From a virus, in the IMG/VR virus record IMGVR_UViG_3300031539_000390, positions 1 through 20,519 of that record: a DNA stretch of 20,519 nt. One strand, 5' to 3'. The notes beneath the pieces were generated by a model. The model had not been told where the DNA came from. It did no database searches and worked only from the letters and a program-made list of their open reading frames with translations. Both the position numbers and the translations under genes were made by a program. Below are positions 7,616-15,885 of the stretch, one piece after another; within the stretch, counting starts at the first letter, position 1; each line of letters opens with the position of its first letter.

Positions 7616-10600
7616 GTGGCCAGATTAGATAAAAAGCTTACATACCAAGGTCTTAAAGATTATCCCGTATATAAAGAAGATACCGATAATACGATATTCA
7701 ATGTCGTAAATGTTCCTGATATTTTCCCTCAAGGAAAGAGTTATTTTCTTATGCTTGGGTCCAAGTTATTGAGACAAGGTTCAGCAGTATTAATTGAAAT
7801 ATTGGACTCTCGTGGCCAAGTAATTTATTACGAAGTACCTTCATATTTAGAAAATGCAGGTAGAGCTATTTCTGTTTGGATATATGACCACATAGTTCCA
7901 GGAGAAGCATTTATCACTATAGTTGGTGAGCTAACAAATGTACCTCAGGTATGGAAAAATAAACCTAATCTAAAAAGAACTTTTAGAATATTTGTAAATC
8001 CTCAACTAAATAATAAGCAACCTATAAAATTTAATACTTTACCCGTCGTCACAGCATCATATGTTGATAGAAGTTATTTGGTATGGGCAGAAGATCAAAC
8101 TGCAGAAGTGCCATATAATTTGACTTCCCAATCAGATGGATTCGTGGGAACATATGATCGAGCTTATAGTCGTAACAATCTTGACGCACCATATTATATA
8201 CGAATAACAGGTACTACTGTTTCTGATCCTCCAAATGTTCCTATTAGAGCAGAATGGTCTGGGGCCAGATTTGAAGCAGCTTCAATCGTACTTTCGGACC
8301 CCGGCAATAGTGTTGTATCATATAAAGGTACAATTACTAAATTACTTTCAACTTCAAGTTTTGAAGTATATCCTCCTATAACTGGTACTGCTGAGGATCC
8401 ACCAATATGGGATACAACAGGAAGCAAGCAAGTAAATGGTACAATAATATATTATAGTGCAGCAACAGGTTCAGCATCTGAACTAACAGCATCATTTGTA
8501 CAATTGAAAATTAAAGACTTATTTACATTTTCTGGTGATGTTGATACTATAAAAGTATATAAGAAAAATAGATCTGCAGATACAGCATATTATTTATTAG
8601 GTCAATACGCTGCATCACCTACAGAATTATTTTTAGAGTCTGGTTCAATAAATCAAACGCTTGGCACATTCAGTAGTAATGCATTCATTACAGCAAACTG
8701 GACATCTTCAAAAATAGATGGAACTGCTATAGATAGTACTCAGCTTCCAGATATATACTATTCATTGGGTACATTTCAAGGCGGAGTAGTATTACAACAG
8801 TGGAGTGGTCCCATCGGTGCCACACAGGCAGTTAGAAGATTTAAATTTTATCCAATAAACGGTGCAATACAAACACCTAACTTTCATGAATATACTATTA
8901 AAGCAACATATAACGGAACGCCAGACAATTATCTAGGTGCCACTGGTTATATTACAACTGCATCATTGGGTATTTATATTTCTGGTAGTGCTGTCAATCA
9001 CGATGTTCCTAGTGATCAATTGGGTAAGCAAATTGGATTTTTAACAACTAATGCAAATAGAAATTACGGTGAATTAGAGTTCAACGTCATCACAGATCAC
9101 AATGGTGTTATGAATTTAAACTTTGTTGTATTTGAAGGAATTTGGACAATAGCAGACATTTCAATAATGGCAGCAACAGATCCCGGTTTCAATCCTGATG
9201 AACTTACAATTTATGCTCCATTAGGTAATACAAAAAGAAATGAATTAGCAACATTTAGATTAGAGTTTATTAATTCAATAGGTGATCCCTGTGTAGAGAC
9301 AGTGACAACTATTCGTACAATAAAACTTATAAATCAAGCTGTATATATGGAAGAGTCTGATAACTTGGTTATTGGTAAATTAAGTTTAGCTTCATCTATG
9401 GAACGAGGTATTATATTAGTAGGAGATACAGGTTCAGCTATTAAATCATATGCATATGAAGGTATGGCATTAGCAGATGCTTCTGGTTCCGGTGGATTTA
9501 TGCAATATTCTGGTTCAGCATTGCCCGGATATGAAGGTGTTGGTTTTGAACTAAATGCGGGTCTCGGAACAGGTTCATTAGATTTTAGATACAGCCCACC
9601 AGCAAATTCTTATTTATATATAAGTGCAAGTATTTTTGCTCTTCCTGGTTCTAATGTTGGTGAAGCAATCGGTGGTGGTTTCTGGACAGAAAGTGCAGAT
9701 GGTACTATTACAAGAGAAAGTGATGTTCAAATAACCGGTTCATTATATATAACTGGTGATTTTATTTATGTTTCTTCATCTATAATATATGCAAGTGGTT
9801 CAACGAAGTTTGGTGATAGTTTAGATGACACACATCAATTTACCGGAAGTGTAAGTATTACGGGTGCATTGAATATAGATGGACCAATAACATCAACCGA
9901 GTATTTCCCTACAGCAAGTTGGGCTTGGAATGTTGTCAGTGGTAGCGGATATTCAGTTCAAGCATTTGGCTCTTCATATACATGGTCATTTGCTCATAAC
10001 TTAGCGCATCAATATGTCAATATTGAAATATATAATTCATACGATGAAATAGTAATTCCACAAAAAATAATTGCAGTTGATAGTGAAAATGCAGATATTT
10101 ATTTTAATATTTTAGCTGAAGGTACAGCAGTTGCAACATTCGGTGGTCACAATTGGCCTCCAAGTGAGCGTATGATTTCTATTGGTGGAATAGCAACTCA
10201 AAGTTTTAGTTCTGCTGTGACGTGGTCATTTGATCATAACTTAGCATATAAACACGTATTGGTACAAACATATGATACAAATAGTTATCAAATGATGCCA
10301 AGTAATGTATTATTAATAGATCAAAATAATTTAGAAATATATTTTACACCCGGAGCATCTGGAATTGCAGTTGCATCGATAGGTGGTAGTAGTATTGTTA
10401 AACAAGCTACCATTGCATTAGCTTGCTCAGACGAAATAAATCCATTAACCTCGTCAGCAACTGTCACTACATTTTATATGCCATATGAAATGAATTTGAA
10501 TAATGTTAAAGTTTCTCTTAATATATCAAGTAGTCAAAGTTGTTCTATTGATATTAAAAGAAATGGTTCAACAATATTTGATTATCCATTAATAATAAGT

Positions 10601-10729
10601 GCATCTTCATATACAAGTAGTTTAATCCCTTCATCCTCATATCTTGCAGAAGATGACAGAATTGCAGTCGATATACTTCAAGTAAGTAATGATAGTGCTG
10701 GATTAAAAGTTTATTTAGTAGGATATTAA
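7616..10729 (+). CDS. Large tail-fibre-like virion protein
   Basis: This 1037-residue protein begins with GTG, preceded by GAAAAGGA about 12 bases upstream. The N-terminal ~150 residues are a well-ordered domain (LTYQGLKDYPVYKED, later FRIFVNPQLN) that may dock to the particle. The middle is a long Ser/Thr/Gly-rich beta-type region. Around residues 728-750 lies GSTKFGDSLDDTHQFTGS followed by VSITGALNIDGP, a motif I associate with fibre proteins of large marine phages (memory, not a search). Residues 784-926 hold two copies of an 80-residue repeat beginning F-x-S-x2-TWSF-x-HNLA, followed by a beta-rich end. No catalytic motif was seen. A role in host contact or as a fibre shaft is inferred from composition, repeats and the downstream adhesin-like genes. 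Confidence 0.75.
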   Translation: MARLDKKLTYQGLKDYPVYKEDTDNTIFNVVNVPDIFPQGKSYFLMLGSKLLRQGSAVLIEILDSRGQVIYYEVPSYLENAGRAISVWIYDHIVPGEAFITIVGELTNVPQVWKNKPNLKRTFRIFVNPQLNNKQPIKFNTLPVVTASYVDRSYLVWAEDQTAEVPYNLTSQSDGFVGTYDRAYSRNNLDAPYYIRITGTTVSDPPNVPIRAEWSGARFEAASIVLSDPGNSVVSYKGTITKLLSTSSFEVYPPITGTAEDPPIWDTTGSKQVNGTIIYYSAATGSASELTASFVQLKIKDLFTFSGDVDTIKVYKKNRSADTAYYLLGQYAASPTELFLESGSINQTLGTFSSNAFITANWTSSKIDGTAIDSTQLPDIYYSLGTFQGGVVLQQWSGPIGATQAVRRFKFYPINGAIQTPNFHEYTIKATYNGTPDNYLGATGYITTASLGIYISGSAVNHDVPSDQLGKQIGFLTTNANRNYGELEFNVITDHNGVMNLNFVVFEGIWTIADISIMAATDPGFNPDELTIYAPLGNTKRNELATFRLEFINSIGDPCVETVTTIRTIKLINQAVYMEESDNLVIGKLSLASSMERGIILVGDTGSAIKSYAYEGMALADASGSGGFMQYSGSALPGYEGVGFELNAGLGTGSLDFRYSPPANSYLYISASIFALPGSNVGEAIGGGFWTESADGTITRESDVQITGSLYITGDFIYVSSSIIYASGSTKFGDSLDDTHQFTGSVSITGALNIDGPITSTEYFPTASWAWNVVSGSGYSVQAFGSSYTWSFAHNLAHQYVNIEIYNSYDEIVIPQKIIAVDSENADIYFNILAEGTAVATFGGHNWPPSERMISIGGIATQSFSSAVTWSFDHNLAYKHVLVQTYDTNSYQMMPSNVLLIDQNNLEIYFTPGASGIAVASIGGSSIVKQATIALACSDEINPLTSSATVTTFYMPYEMNLNNVKVSLNISSSQSCSIDIKRNGSTIFDYPLIISASSYTSSLIPSSSYLAEDDRIAVDILQVSNDSAGLKVYLVGY
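9965..10393 (+). repeat. Two-copy 80-residue coding repeat in the fibre protein
   Basis: Residues 784-863 and 864-926 align without gaps at an 80-residue offset. Trp790 pairs with Trp870 in TWSFAHNLA / TWSFDHNLA, and the GG of TFGGHNW (843) pairs with the GG of SIGGSS (923). The second copy lacks the last part of the unit. DNA identity is modest, so the duplication is old. Such repeats commonly form stacked receptor-contact or shaft modules. Confidence 0.8.
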
Positions 10730-10730
10730 T

Positions 10731-11987
10731 ATGTTTATTATTAATTCATTTTGGTATAAATACATATTTGAACCAACGTTATCATTGTCAAGTGATATAA
10801 ACTTTTTTGAGAATGTTAATTATTCATCTGAGTTTGGCTCTTTGATAGCAGCAAATATAAATTTTTATGAGAATATTACTGAGACATCTGTTTCTAGTTT
10901 TCCAGATTTTTTGGGTATAGGAACATATCAAGATCCATACTTAATATATTCAGCATCTCAATTTATTGCAATACCAAACAAAACAACATATTATTATAGA
11001 ATAATGGAAGATTTAGATTTTACAGGTTTATATCATGCTCCAAAAGAATTTTATGGATATATAGATGGTCAAAATCATGTTTTATCTAATCTAAACATAA
11101 GTAGTTGGCACTATAGTACTGGTGCAACTACAGGATATGTTGGTTTATTTGGTTATGTCCAAGGAACTGGTAATGGAGGAATAATTAGAAATATTATTTT
11201 AGATAATGCAATGTATAATGTTAGTGGTTCATTTGGTTATTTTTCATATTTTGGTGGTATAGTCGGAAGAGCATCAACTGGTACAAGAATATATAATTGT
11301 CATATACGAAGTTCATCATTATTTTCAACAGGTAATTCATATTCAGAACAATTTGGTGGTATCGTAGGTTATATTGAATCTAGCAACCATGCATTAGATT
11401 CTTGTTCAGTTGTCAATACAGTATTATCTTGTTCTAAAGTTTCAGGAACCAATATTAATTCGGCTGGAATAATTGTTGGTCAAATAAATGCAACAATGAC
11501 TATTAATAAAACATTTGTCCAGAGTTGTAGTATAGATCACAGGCGAGTTAATTATGCAGAAATTAAAGGAGCAGGTTTCAAAGGTGGTAATACAAATCAA
11601 TACATATATGATTGTTATATGAAAGATGTTTTAATAACTGGTAATGCAACTGCATCTTGGGGTGTAACTGCAGATGGTATGCATGCAAATGGAAATTATG
11701 CTATACGTTCCTATGCAGTTGTCACGGCGTCTATAGTTGGTGACCCCGGTAAAACAATAGTACAGGGTTTTTGCCCAATATCCTCAGTAGGAACTTCAAC
11801 TTCAAGTTTCTATAATGTAGATGTAATGGGTTATGTTTCTGGTTCTGGCGGTCCAAAGACAACAGCCGAAATGTTAAATCAAGATACTTATATCTTTTCA
11901 TCAAGTTGGGACTTTGATAATATTTGGATGACAGGTTCTTTAAATGGTGGTTATCCATATCTAAGAGATAATCCACCGCCATATTAA
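10731..11987 (+). CDS. GLUG-motif beta-helical tail spike / adhesin-like protein
   Basis: This 418-residue protein starts one base after the previous stop. The N-terminus has a short repeat (SDINFFENV, AANINFYENI). From about residue 65 the pattern of bacterial GLUG adhesin domains appears: GTYQDPYLIYSASQF, YIDGQNHVLSNLNI, then coils VGLFGYVQG (138), FGGIVGRAS (175) and FGGIVGYIE (209), each followed by a strand of the type IYNCHIRSSSLF. The C-terminal end FDNIWMTGSLNGGYPYLRD is also typical. GLUG repeats are known from large secreted bacterial adhesins and peptidases, where they build a right-handed beta-helix. In a phage fibre cluster the likely role is surface binding. No polysaccharide-degrading active site could be identified. 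There is no clear Shine-Dalgarno, so translation is probably coupled to the gene upstream. Confidence 0.75.
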   Translation: MFIINSFWYKYIFEPTLSLSSDINFFENVNYSSEFGSLIAANINFYENITETSVSSFPDFLGIGTYQDPYLIYSASQFIAIPNKTTYYYRIMEDLDFTGLYHAPKEFYGYIDGQNHVLSNLNISSWHYSTGATTGYVGLFGYVQGTGNGGIIRNIILDNAMYNVSGSFGYFSYFGGIVGRASTGTRIYNCHIRSSSLFSTGNSYSEQFGGIVGYIESSNHALDSCSVVNTVLSCSKVSGTNINSAGIIVGQINATMTINKTFVQSCSIDHRRVNYAEIKGAGFKGGNTNQYIYDCYMKDVLITGNATASWGVTADGMHANGNYAIRSYAVVTASIVGDPGKTIVQGFCPISSVGTSTSSFYNVDVMGYVSGSGGPKTTAEMLNQDTYIFSSSWDFDNIWMTGSLNGGYPYLRDNPPPY

Positions 11988-12003
11988 AATAAAGGAAATT
12001 TAA

Positions 12004-13218
12004 ATGAAATTAAAATCACATAATATGAATGTCGGAGCATCAATAAAACACTTAGATACCGACGGGTCTCTAATAAAAGAATATTATTACCCAACAAGTA
12101 ATAATGGTGCAGAACCATTTATTGAAGCAAAAGTTGAAAATGAAAATGGTGAAGTTATTTATAATGAAAAATATCCATTTAGAAGTTTCAATTATAATTA
12201 TATGGGAGTTCTTAGATGGTTTATATGGCCAACCGTTTTTGGCTGGGGGTTTGGAATAAAAACACTAAATGGTTCTCTTTTTAGTGGTGCAGGTTTGCCT
12301 GGTTATTATGGTGAAGGAATAGCATTTCCAGGTGCGTATAGTCATACCTATAATGGAATTTGTGTAGGAACATCATCTGTTACTAATTCTATGGATATGA
12401 TTGATTTATATGGTAAAATAGAACACGGTAATGGAACAAATGAATTAGGATATCAAACACAAATAGCATCTACTCCATATATTATGAGCTCAAGTTATTA
12501 TTATACTATAAATAGATCATTTATTAACTCGAGTTCTTTACCAGTAAATATAAGAGAAATAGGAATAATTGCATCACGTCAAACTACTATAAATAATGCA
12601 ACAAATTCATTTTTATTTTGTAGAGATACAAAAGACTATGCTAGTAATGATATTAATATAGTTTTACCAACTGCCTCTATTCTACATATTAATTTTAATT
12701 TTATTTATCCAGATAATAATCATTTAGTAAAACAGTTTGCTCAAATACAAGAATGTATCGGCTCAGTATTGCAAGTGCCAGCTAGAACTATATCCAGTGG
12801 ATCTATAAATTTAGGTACTTATAGTAGAGGATACGGTGTAAATCTATTTCAAGGAAATGTAGTAAACGAAGATTGTGGTATAGTTGTAGGTTCAAGTTCT
12901 CAAGCATTTAGTTTAGATGACTATAAATTATATGGAAATATACCAGCAGGCACAGATACATCTTCGTTATATCATAATAAACATGTTATTTCAGGCGATG
13001 TTTCTGGTTCTGATAGTGGTAGTTTTTATATGGAAAGATTAATAACTAATCTTTCACCAAATGCATTTACAATTGAAGAAATGGGATTATATAACTATAA
13101 TGGAACTCTAACTTCAAGATATTTATGGGCAAGAACACTAACCGGTACAATAAACTTACAACCTTCACAATCATTAGATATTAAATATCACTGGAATGTG
13201 GTAGCATCTGGTTCATAA
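12004..13218 (+). CDS. Structural protein with duplicated C-terminal domain
   Basis: This 404-residue protein has a start supported by AAAGGAAATTTAAATG. The N-terminal ~110 residues include SFNYNYMGVLRWF and a Gly-rich segment. After that, one domain occurs twice: GICVGTSS at residue 118 and GIVVGSSS at residue 292, each followed by a D-x-LYG segment (IDLYGKIEHG / YKLYGNIPAG) and, exactly 69 residues after the first Gly, by REIGI / EEMGL. The aromatic, Asn- and Ser-rich composition and neighbours indicate a virion protein, probably part of a fibre or baseplate appendage. I recall similar GIVVG domains in structural proteins of other large phages, but no function is known to me. Confidence 0.7.
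   Translation: MKLKSHNMNVGASIKHLDTDGSLIKEYYYPTSNNGAEPFIEAKVENENGEVIYNEKYPFRSFNYNYMGVLRWFIWPTVFGWGFGIKTLNGSLFSGAGLPGYYGEGIAFPGAYSHTYNGICVGTSSVTNSMDMIDLYGKIEHGNGTNELGYQTQIASTPYIMSSSYYYTINRSFINSSSLPVNIREIGIIASRQTTINNATNSFLFCRDTKDYASNDINIVLPTASILHINFNFIYPDNNHLVKQFAQIQECIGSVLQVPARTISSGSINLGTYSRGYGVNLFQGNVVNEDCGIVVGSSSQAFSLDDYKLYGNIPAGTDTSSLYHNKHVISGDVSGSDSGSFYMERLITNLSPNAFTIEEMGLYNYNGTLTSRYLWARTLTGTINLQPSQSLDIKYHWNVVASGS
12355..13086 (+). repeat. Internal domain duplication in the structural protein
   Basis: Residues 118-187 and 292-361 align over 69 positions: G-I-C/V-V-G-T/S-S-S at the start, a LYG-x-I segment ~20 residues later, and I/M-G-I/L at the end. The copies are 174 residues apart and diverged, so this is an old domain duplication and not a DNA-level tandem repeat. 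Confidence 0.7.
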
Positions 13219-13231
13219 AATATTAAAAACG

Positions 13232-13246
13232 CTATATTTATATATA
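13232..13246 (+). promoter_or_regulatory. Candidate promoter element ahead of the fibre-tip gene (CTATATTTATAT)
   Basis: The 43-base gap holds CTATATTTATAT at 13232-13243, identical over 12 bases to the element at 7573. It lies about 20 bases before the ATG at 13262. The same 12-mer also occurs inside the fusion-enzyme gene near 13952, so chance in A+T-rich DNA is not excluded. Confidence 0.35.
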
Positions 13247-13261
13247 ACAAAGAGGAAATAA

Positions 13262-13702
13262 ATGATTTTATATAATTCACATGTAAGTGGTTCTTTAGAA
13301 GTAGATGAAAATGTATTTATTACAGGTATTCTCTATGCTTCTGAAAAACATTTTTATATTAACCACCCTACCGAGGAAGGTAAGAAACTGGTATATGGAA
13401 CTCTCGAGGGTCCCGAAAACGCAGTTTATTTACGCGGCAGGTTGAACGGTGATAATGTTATAGAATTACCAGACTATTGGACCAAGTTAGTTGATGAAAA
13501 AAGTATTACAGTTTTCTTTACTCCAATAGGTCGAGGTCAAATTTTATCTGTTGATTATATTAAAGATAATAAGATATTTATTAAAAAATCATTACTGACA
13601 CCATTTGGAAAAATATACTGTAATTATTTAATATTTGGTGAAAGAAAAGATATTCCAAAACTGAAGACAAAGATAGACCCAAAAAATATAGTGGATGTAT
13701 AA
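13262..13702 (+). CDS. Small fibre-tip-like protein
   Basis: This 146-residue protein begins with a beta-type repeat (HVSGSLEVDENVFITGIL), followed by KHFYINHPTEEGKKLVYGTL and EGPENAVYLRGRL (residues ~29-61), then LPDYWTKL and FTPIGRGQ. The K-x-F-x-I-x-HP ... LEGPE-x2-VY-x-RG ... LPDY series is a domain I recognise from C-terminal parts of many phage and prophage fibre proteins, where it usually follows a longer fibre. Here it is a stand-alone small gene, so it may cap or trimerise one of the upstream fibres. AGAGGAAATAAATG gives a strong start. The gene overlaps the next one by 8 bases if that begins at 13695. Confidence 0.7.
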   Translation: MILYNSHVSGSLEVDENVFITGILYASEKHFYINHPTEEGKKLVYGTLEGPENAVYLRGRLNGDNVIELPDYWTKLVDEKSITVFFTPIGRGQILSVDYIKDNKIFIKKSLLTPFGKIYCNYLIFGERKDIPKLKTKIDPKNIVDV

Positions 13703-15884
13703 AATGAGCATAATGGATTTATCAGTATACATAGCAGAACAAATAATTATTGATGAAATAATGCGCAGTGATATGCCCCAAATAAAAGGTAAAGATTATC
13801 CTGACGTATTAAAAATATTCAAAGAGTATGGTGTTCCTTATAGACTTCAAAATATGAACATCGATGATTTGTTTCCACTTCAAAAAGATTTTATTCAATC
13901 TAAAGTTGATAATATTGTGAATACAATGAATACAGACAAGGATATGCAACCTATATTTATATCATCTGATTATTATATTATTGATGGTCACCACCGTTGG
14001 TTGGCTAATAAACACATTAAAAATCCAATAATGAAAGTTATCAAAGTTGGTTATCCAAAGAATGCAGCACTAAAATTATTTGACAAGTTAGATGAAAAAT
14101 TAAATGAAGCAGTTAGTAAGATAACAAAAACGGTTGTTATTTTCCCAGGTAGATTTCAGCCTTTCCACCGTGGTCATTATTATTCATATAATGATTTAGT
14201 TAGTAAGTTTGGAAAAAATAATATTTATATTGCTTCTTCAAATGTGACCGGTGGAGATAAATCTCCATTTACATTCCAAGATAAGAAAACTATTATTACT
14301 AAATTATTTGGTATTCCTGGAACTAAAGTTGTTCAAGTAAAAAATCCATATAGACCCGAAGAAATATTAAAAACATTTGACCCAAAGACAACTGCAGTTA
14401 TTGTAGCAGTTGGTGAAAAAGATGCAAATAGATTAGGTGGTAAATATTATGTCAAATATAAAGGAAGAGTAGATGAAGGTTATTTAGATAAAGGATATGT
14501 ATATATTGTTCCTCAATTACAACTAAAGATACAAGGTAAAACAATTTCAGGAACAGAAGTTAGAAATAATTTTTCTAAAGAATTATTTAAAGGATTATAT
14601 CCTAAATACGATGACGCAATCTATAATGCAATGAAACAAAAATTATCAGAAGCATTAATATTAGAAGGTGGTGCGTATGGACATTTGACCCATCCATTTG
14701 AAGATATGGATTTGACATTTGGTGATTTGAAAACAATGATAAGTTCTGCATTAGAAGGTAAGTTAGACTTGACACAAGAAAAAACAGATGGTCAAAATCT
14801 TATGTTTTCTTGGATAGATGGAAAATTAAAAGTTGCAAGAAATGCATCTCATACTAAAAACTTTGGTAAGGGTGCATTAGATATATCTGGTGTTTCAAGT
14901 ATGTTTTCGGGTAGAGGGGAAATACAAACTGCATTTACAGAAGCAGCAAAAGATTTAGAAGCAGCAGTTTCAAAATTATCTCAAAAACAAAAAGATAAGA
15001 TATTTGCTAATGGTAAAAAGTTTATGAGTGTAGAAGTAATATATCCTCAAACAACAAATGTAATACCTTATGATTTTTCTATGTTAGTATTTCACGGAAC
15101 ATTTGAGTATGACGAAAACGGAAATAAAATAGGTGCAGATAAAACCGATGCATCAATTTTAGCAGGAATGATTAAACAAGTAAATGCAGACGTTCAAAAT
15201 ACATTTCAAATTAGAGCACCAAATAATTTGAAATTACCTAAAGTTCAAAACTTTTCATCTCAAAAATCTTATTTTTTCAGTAAATTGAATAAATTACAAA
15301 ATGAATTTAAATTAAAAGATAGTGATACTGTTCTTATGTATCACCAGACTTGGTGGGAAAACTTTGTTTCTAAACAAGCCAAGTCTATGAAATATGGAAT
15401 ACCAAATGACGTCTTGGTAGATTTAACAAAACGTTGGGCATATAATAATAAATCATATAAGATAAATGATATTAAAAAGAGAATTGATAATGATACATTT
15501 AGAACTTGGGTCGATAGTTTTGATAAAGGTTCTTACACTCAACAATTCAAAGATAATATTAAACCTTTTGAATTATTATTCTTGGAATTAGGAGCACAAG
15601 TATTAAAGAATATAAATGTATTTTTGGCTGTAAATCCAAATGATTCAATACAGAAAATGAAAACTTCGGTTGATAAAGCAATAAAAGATATTGAAAGTTC
15701 AAATGATGTAAATGCTATGGCTAAAATGAAAGCACAATTGGAAAGACTTAATTCTATAGGTGGTATAGATGCAGTCATACCTTCAGAAGGAATAACATTT
15801 ATGTTCAATGATAAACTATACAAATTTACAGGAACATTCGCACCAATTAATTCACTATTAGGAATATTAAAATATGGGAACTAA
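13695..15884 (+). CDS. ParB-like / HxGH nucleotidyltransferase / ATP-dependent ligase-like fusion enzyme
   Basis: This 729-residue protein has three domains. Residues ~1-135 are ParB/sulfiredoxin-like (IIDGHHRWLAN, 97-102 core). Residues ~145-310 are an NMNAT/cytidylyltransferase-type fold with GRFQPFHRGH at 152-161 and ISGTEVR at 284-290, as in NadR and NadM enzymes that join a nucleotide to a phosphate compound. Residues ~325-729 look like a covalent nucleotidyltransferase (RNA/DNA ligase fold): motif I EKTDG with Lys363, motif III SVEVIYP (Glu447), motif IV EGITF (Glu698), motif V KFTG (Lys710). All key residues appear intact. The substrate is unknown; NAD metabolism, RNA end repair or nucleotide modification are possible. 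The start is uncertain: ATGs at 13695, 13704 and 13713, none with a good Shine-Dalgarno; 13704 follows the upstream stop directly. Confidence 0.85.
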   Translation: MYKMSIMDLSVYIAEQIIIDEIMRSDMPQIKGKDYPDVLKIFKEYGVPYRLQNMNIDDLFPLQKDFIQSKVDNIVNTMNTDKDMQPIFISSDYYIIDGHHRWLANKHIKNPIMKVIKVGYPKNAALKLFDKLDEKLNEAVSKITKTVVIFPGRFQPFHRGHYYSYNDLVSKFGKNNIYIASSNVTGGDKSPFTFQDKKTIITKLFGIPGTKVVQVKNPYRPEEILKTFDPKTTAVIVAVGEKDANRLGGKYYVKYKGRVDEGYLDKGYVYIVPQLQLKIQGKTISGTEVRNNFSKELFKGLYPKYDDAIYNAMKQKLSEALILEGGAYGHLTHPFEDMDLTFGDLKTMISSALEGKLDLTQEKTDGQNLMFSWIDGKLKVARNASHTKNFGKGALDISGVSSMFSGRGEIQTAFTEAAKDLEAAVSKLSQKQKDKIFANGKKFMSVEVIYPQTTNVIPYDFSMLVFHGTFEYDENGNKIGADKTDASILAGMIKQVNADVQNTFQIRAPNNLKLPKVQNFSSQKSYFFSKLNKLQNEFKLKDSDTVLMYHQTWWENFVSKQAKSMKYGIPNDVLVDLTKRWAYNNKSYKINDIKKRIDNDTFRTWVDSFDKGSYTQQFKDNIKPFELLFLELGAQVLKNINVFLAVNPNDSIQKMKTSVDKAIKDIESSNDVNAMAKMKAQLERLNSIGGIDAVIPSEGITFMFNDKLYKFTGTFAPINSLLGILKYGN

Positions 15885-15885
15885 G

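Noticed and set aside
10755-10762. Exact T4 late promoter consensus TATAAATA (also at 17459-17466; near match TATAAATG at 3394)
   Set aside because: Two of the copies lie inside coding sequence, and an 8-base A/T word is expected several times by chance in DNA this A+T-rich. No consistent placement before starts.
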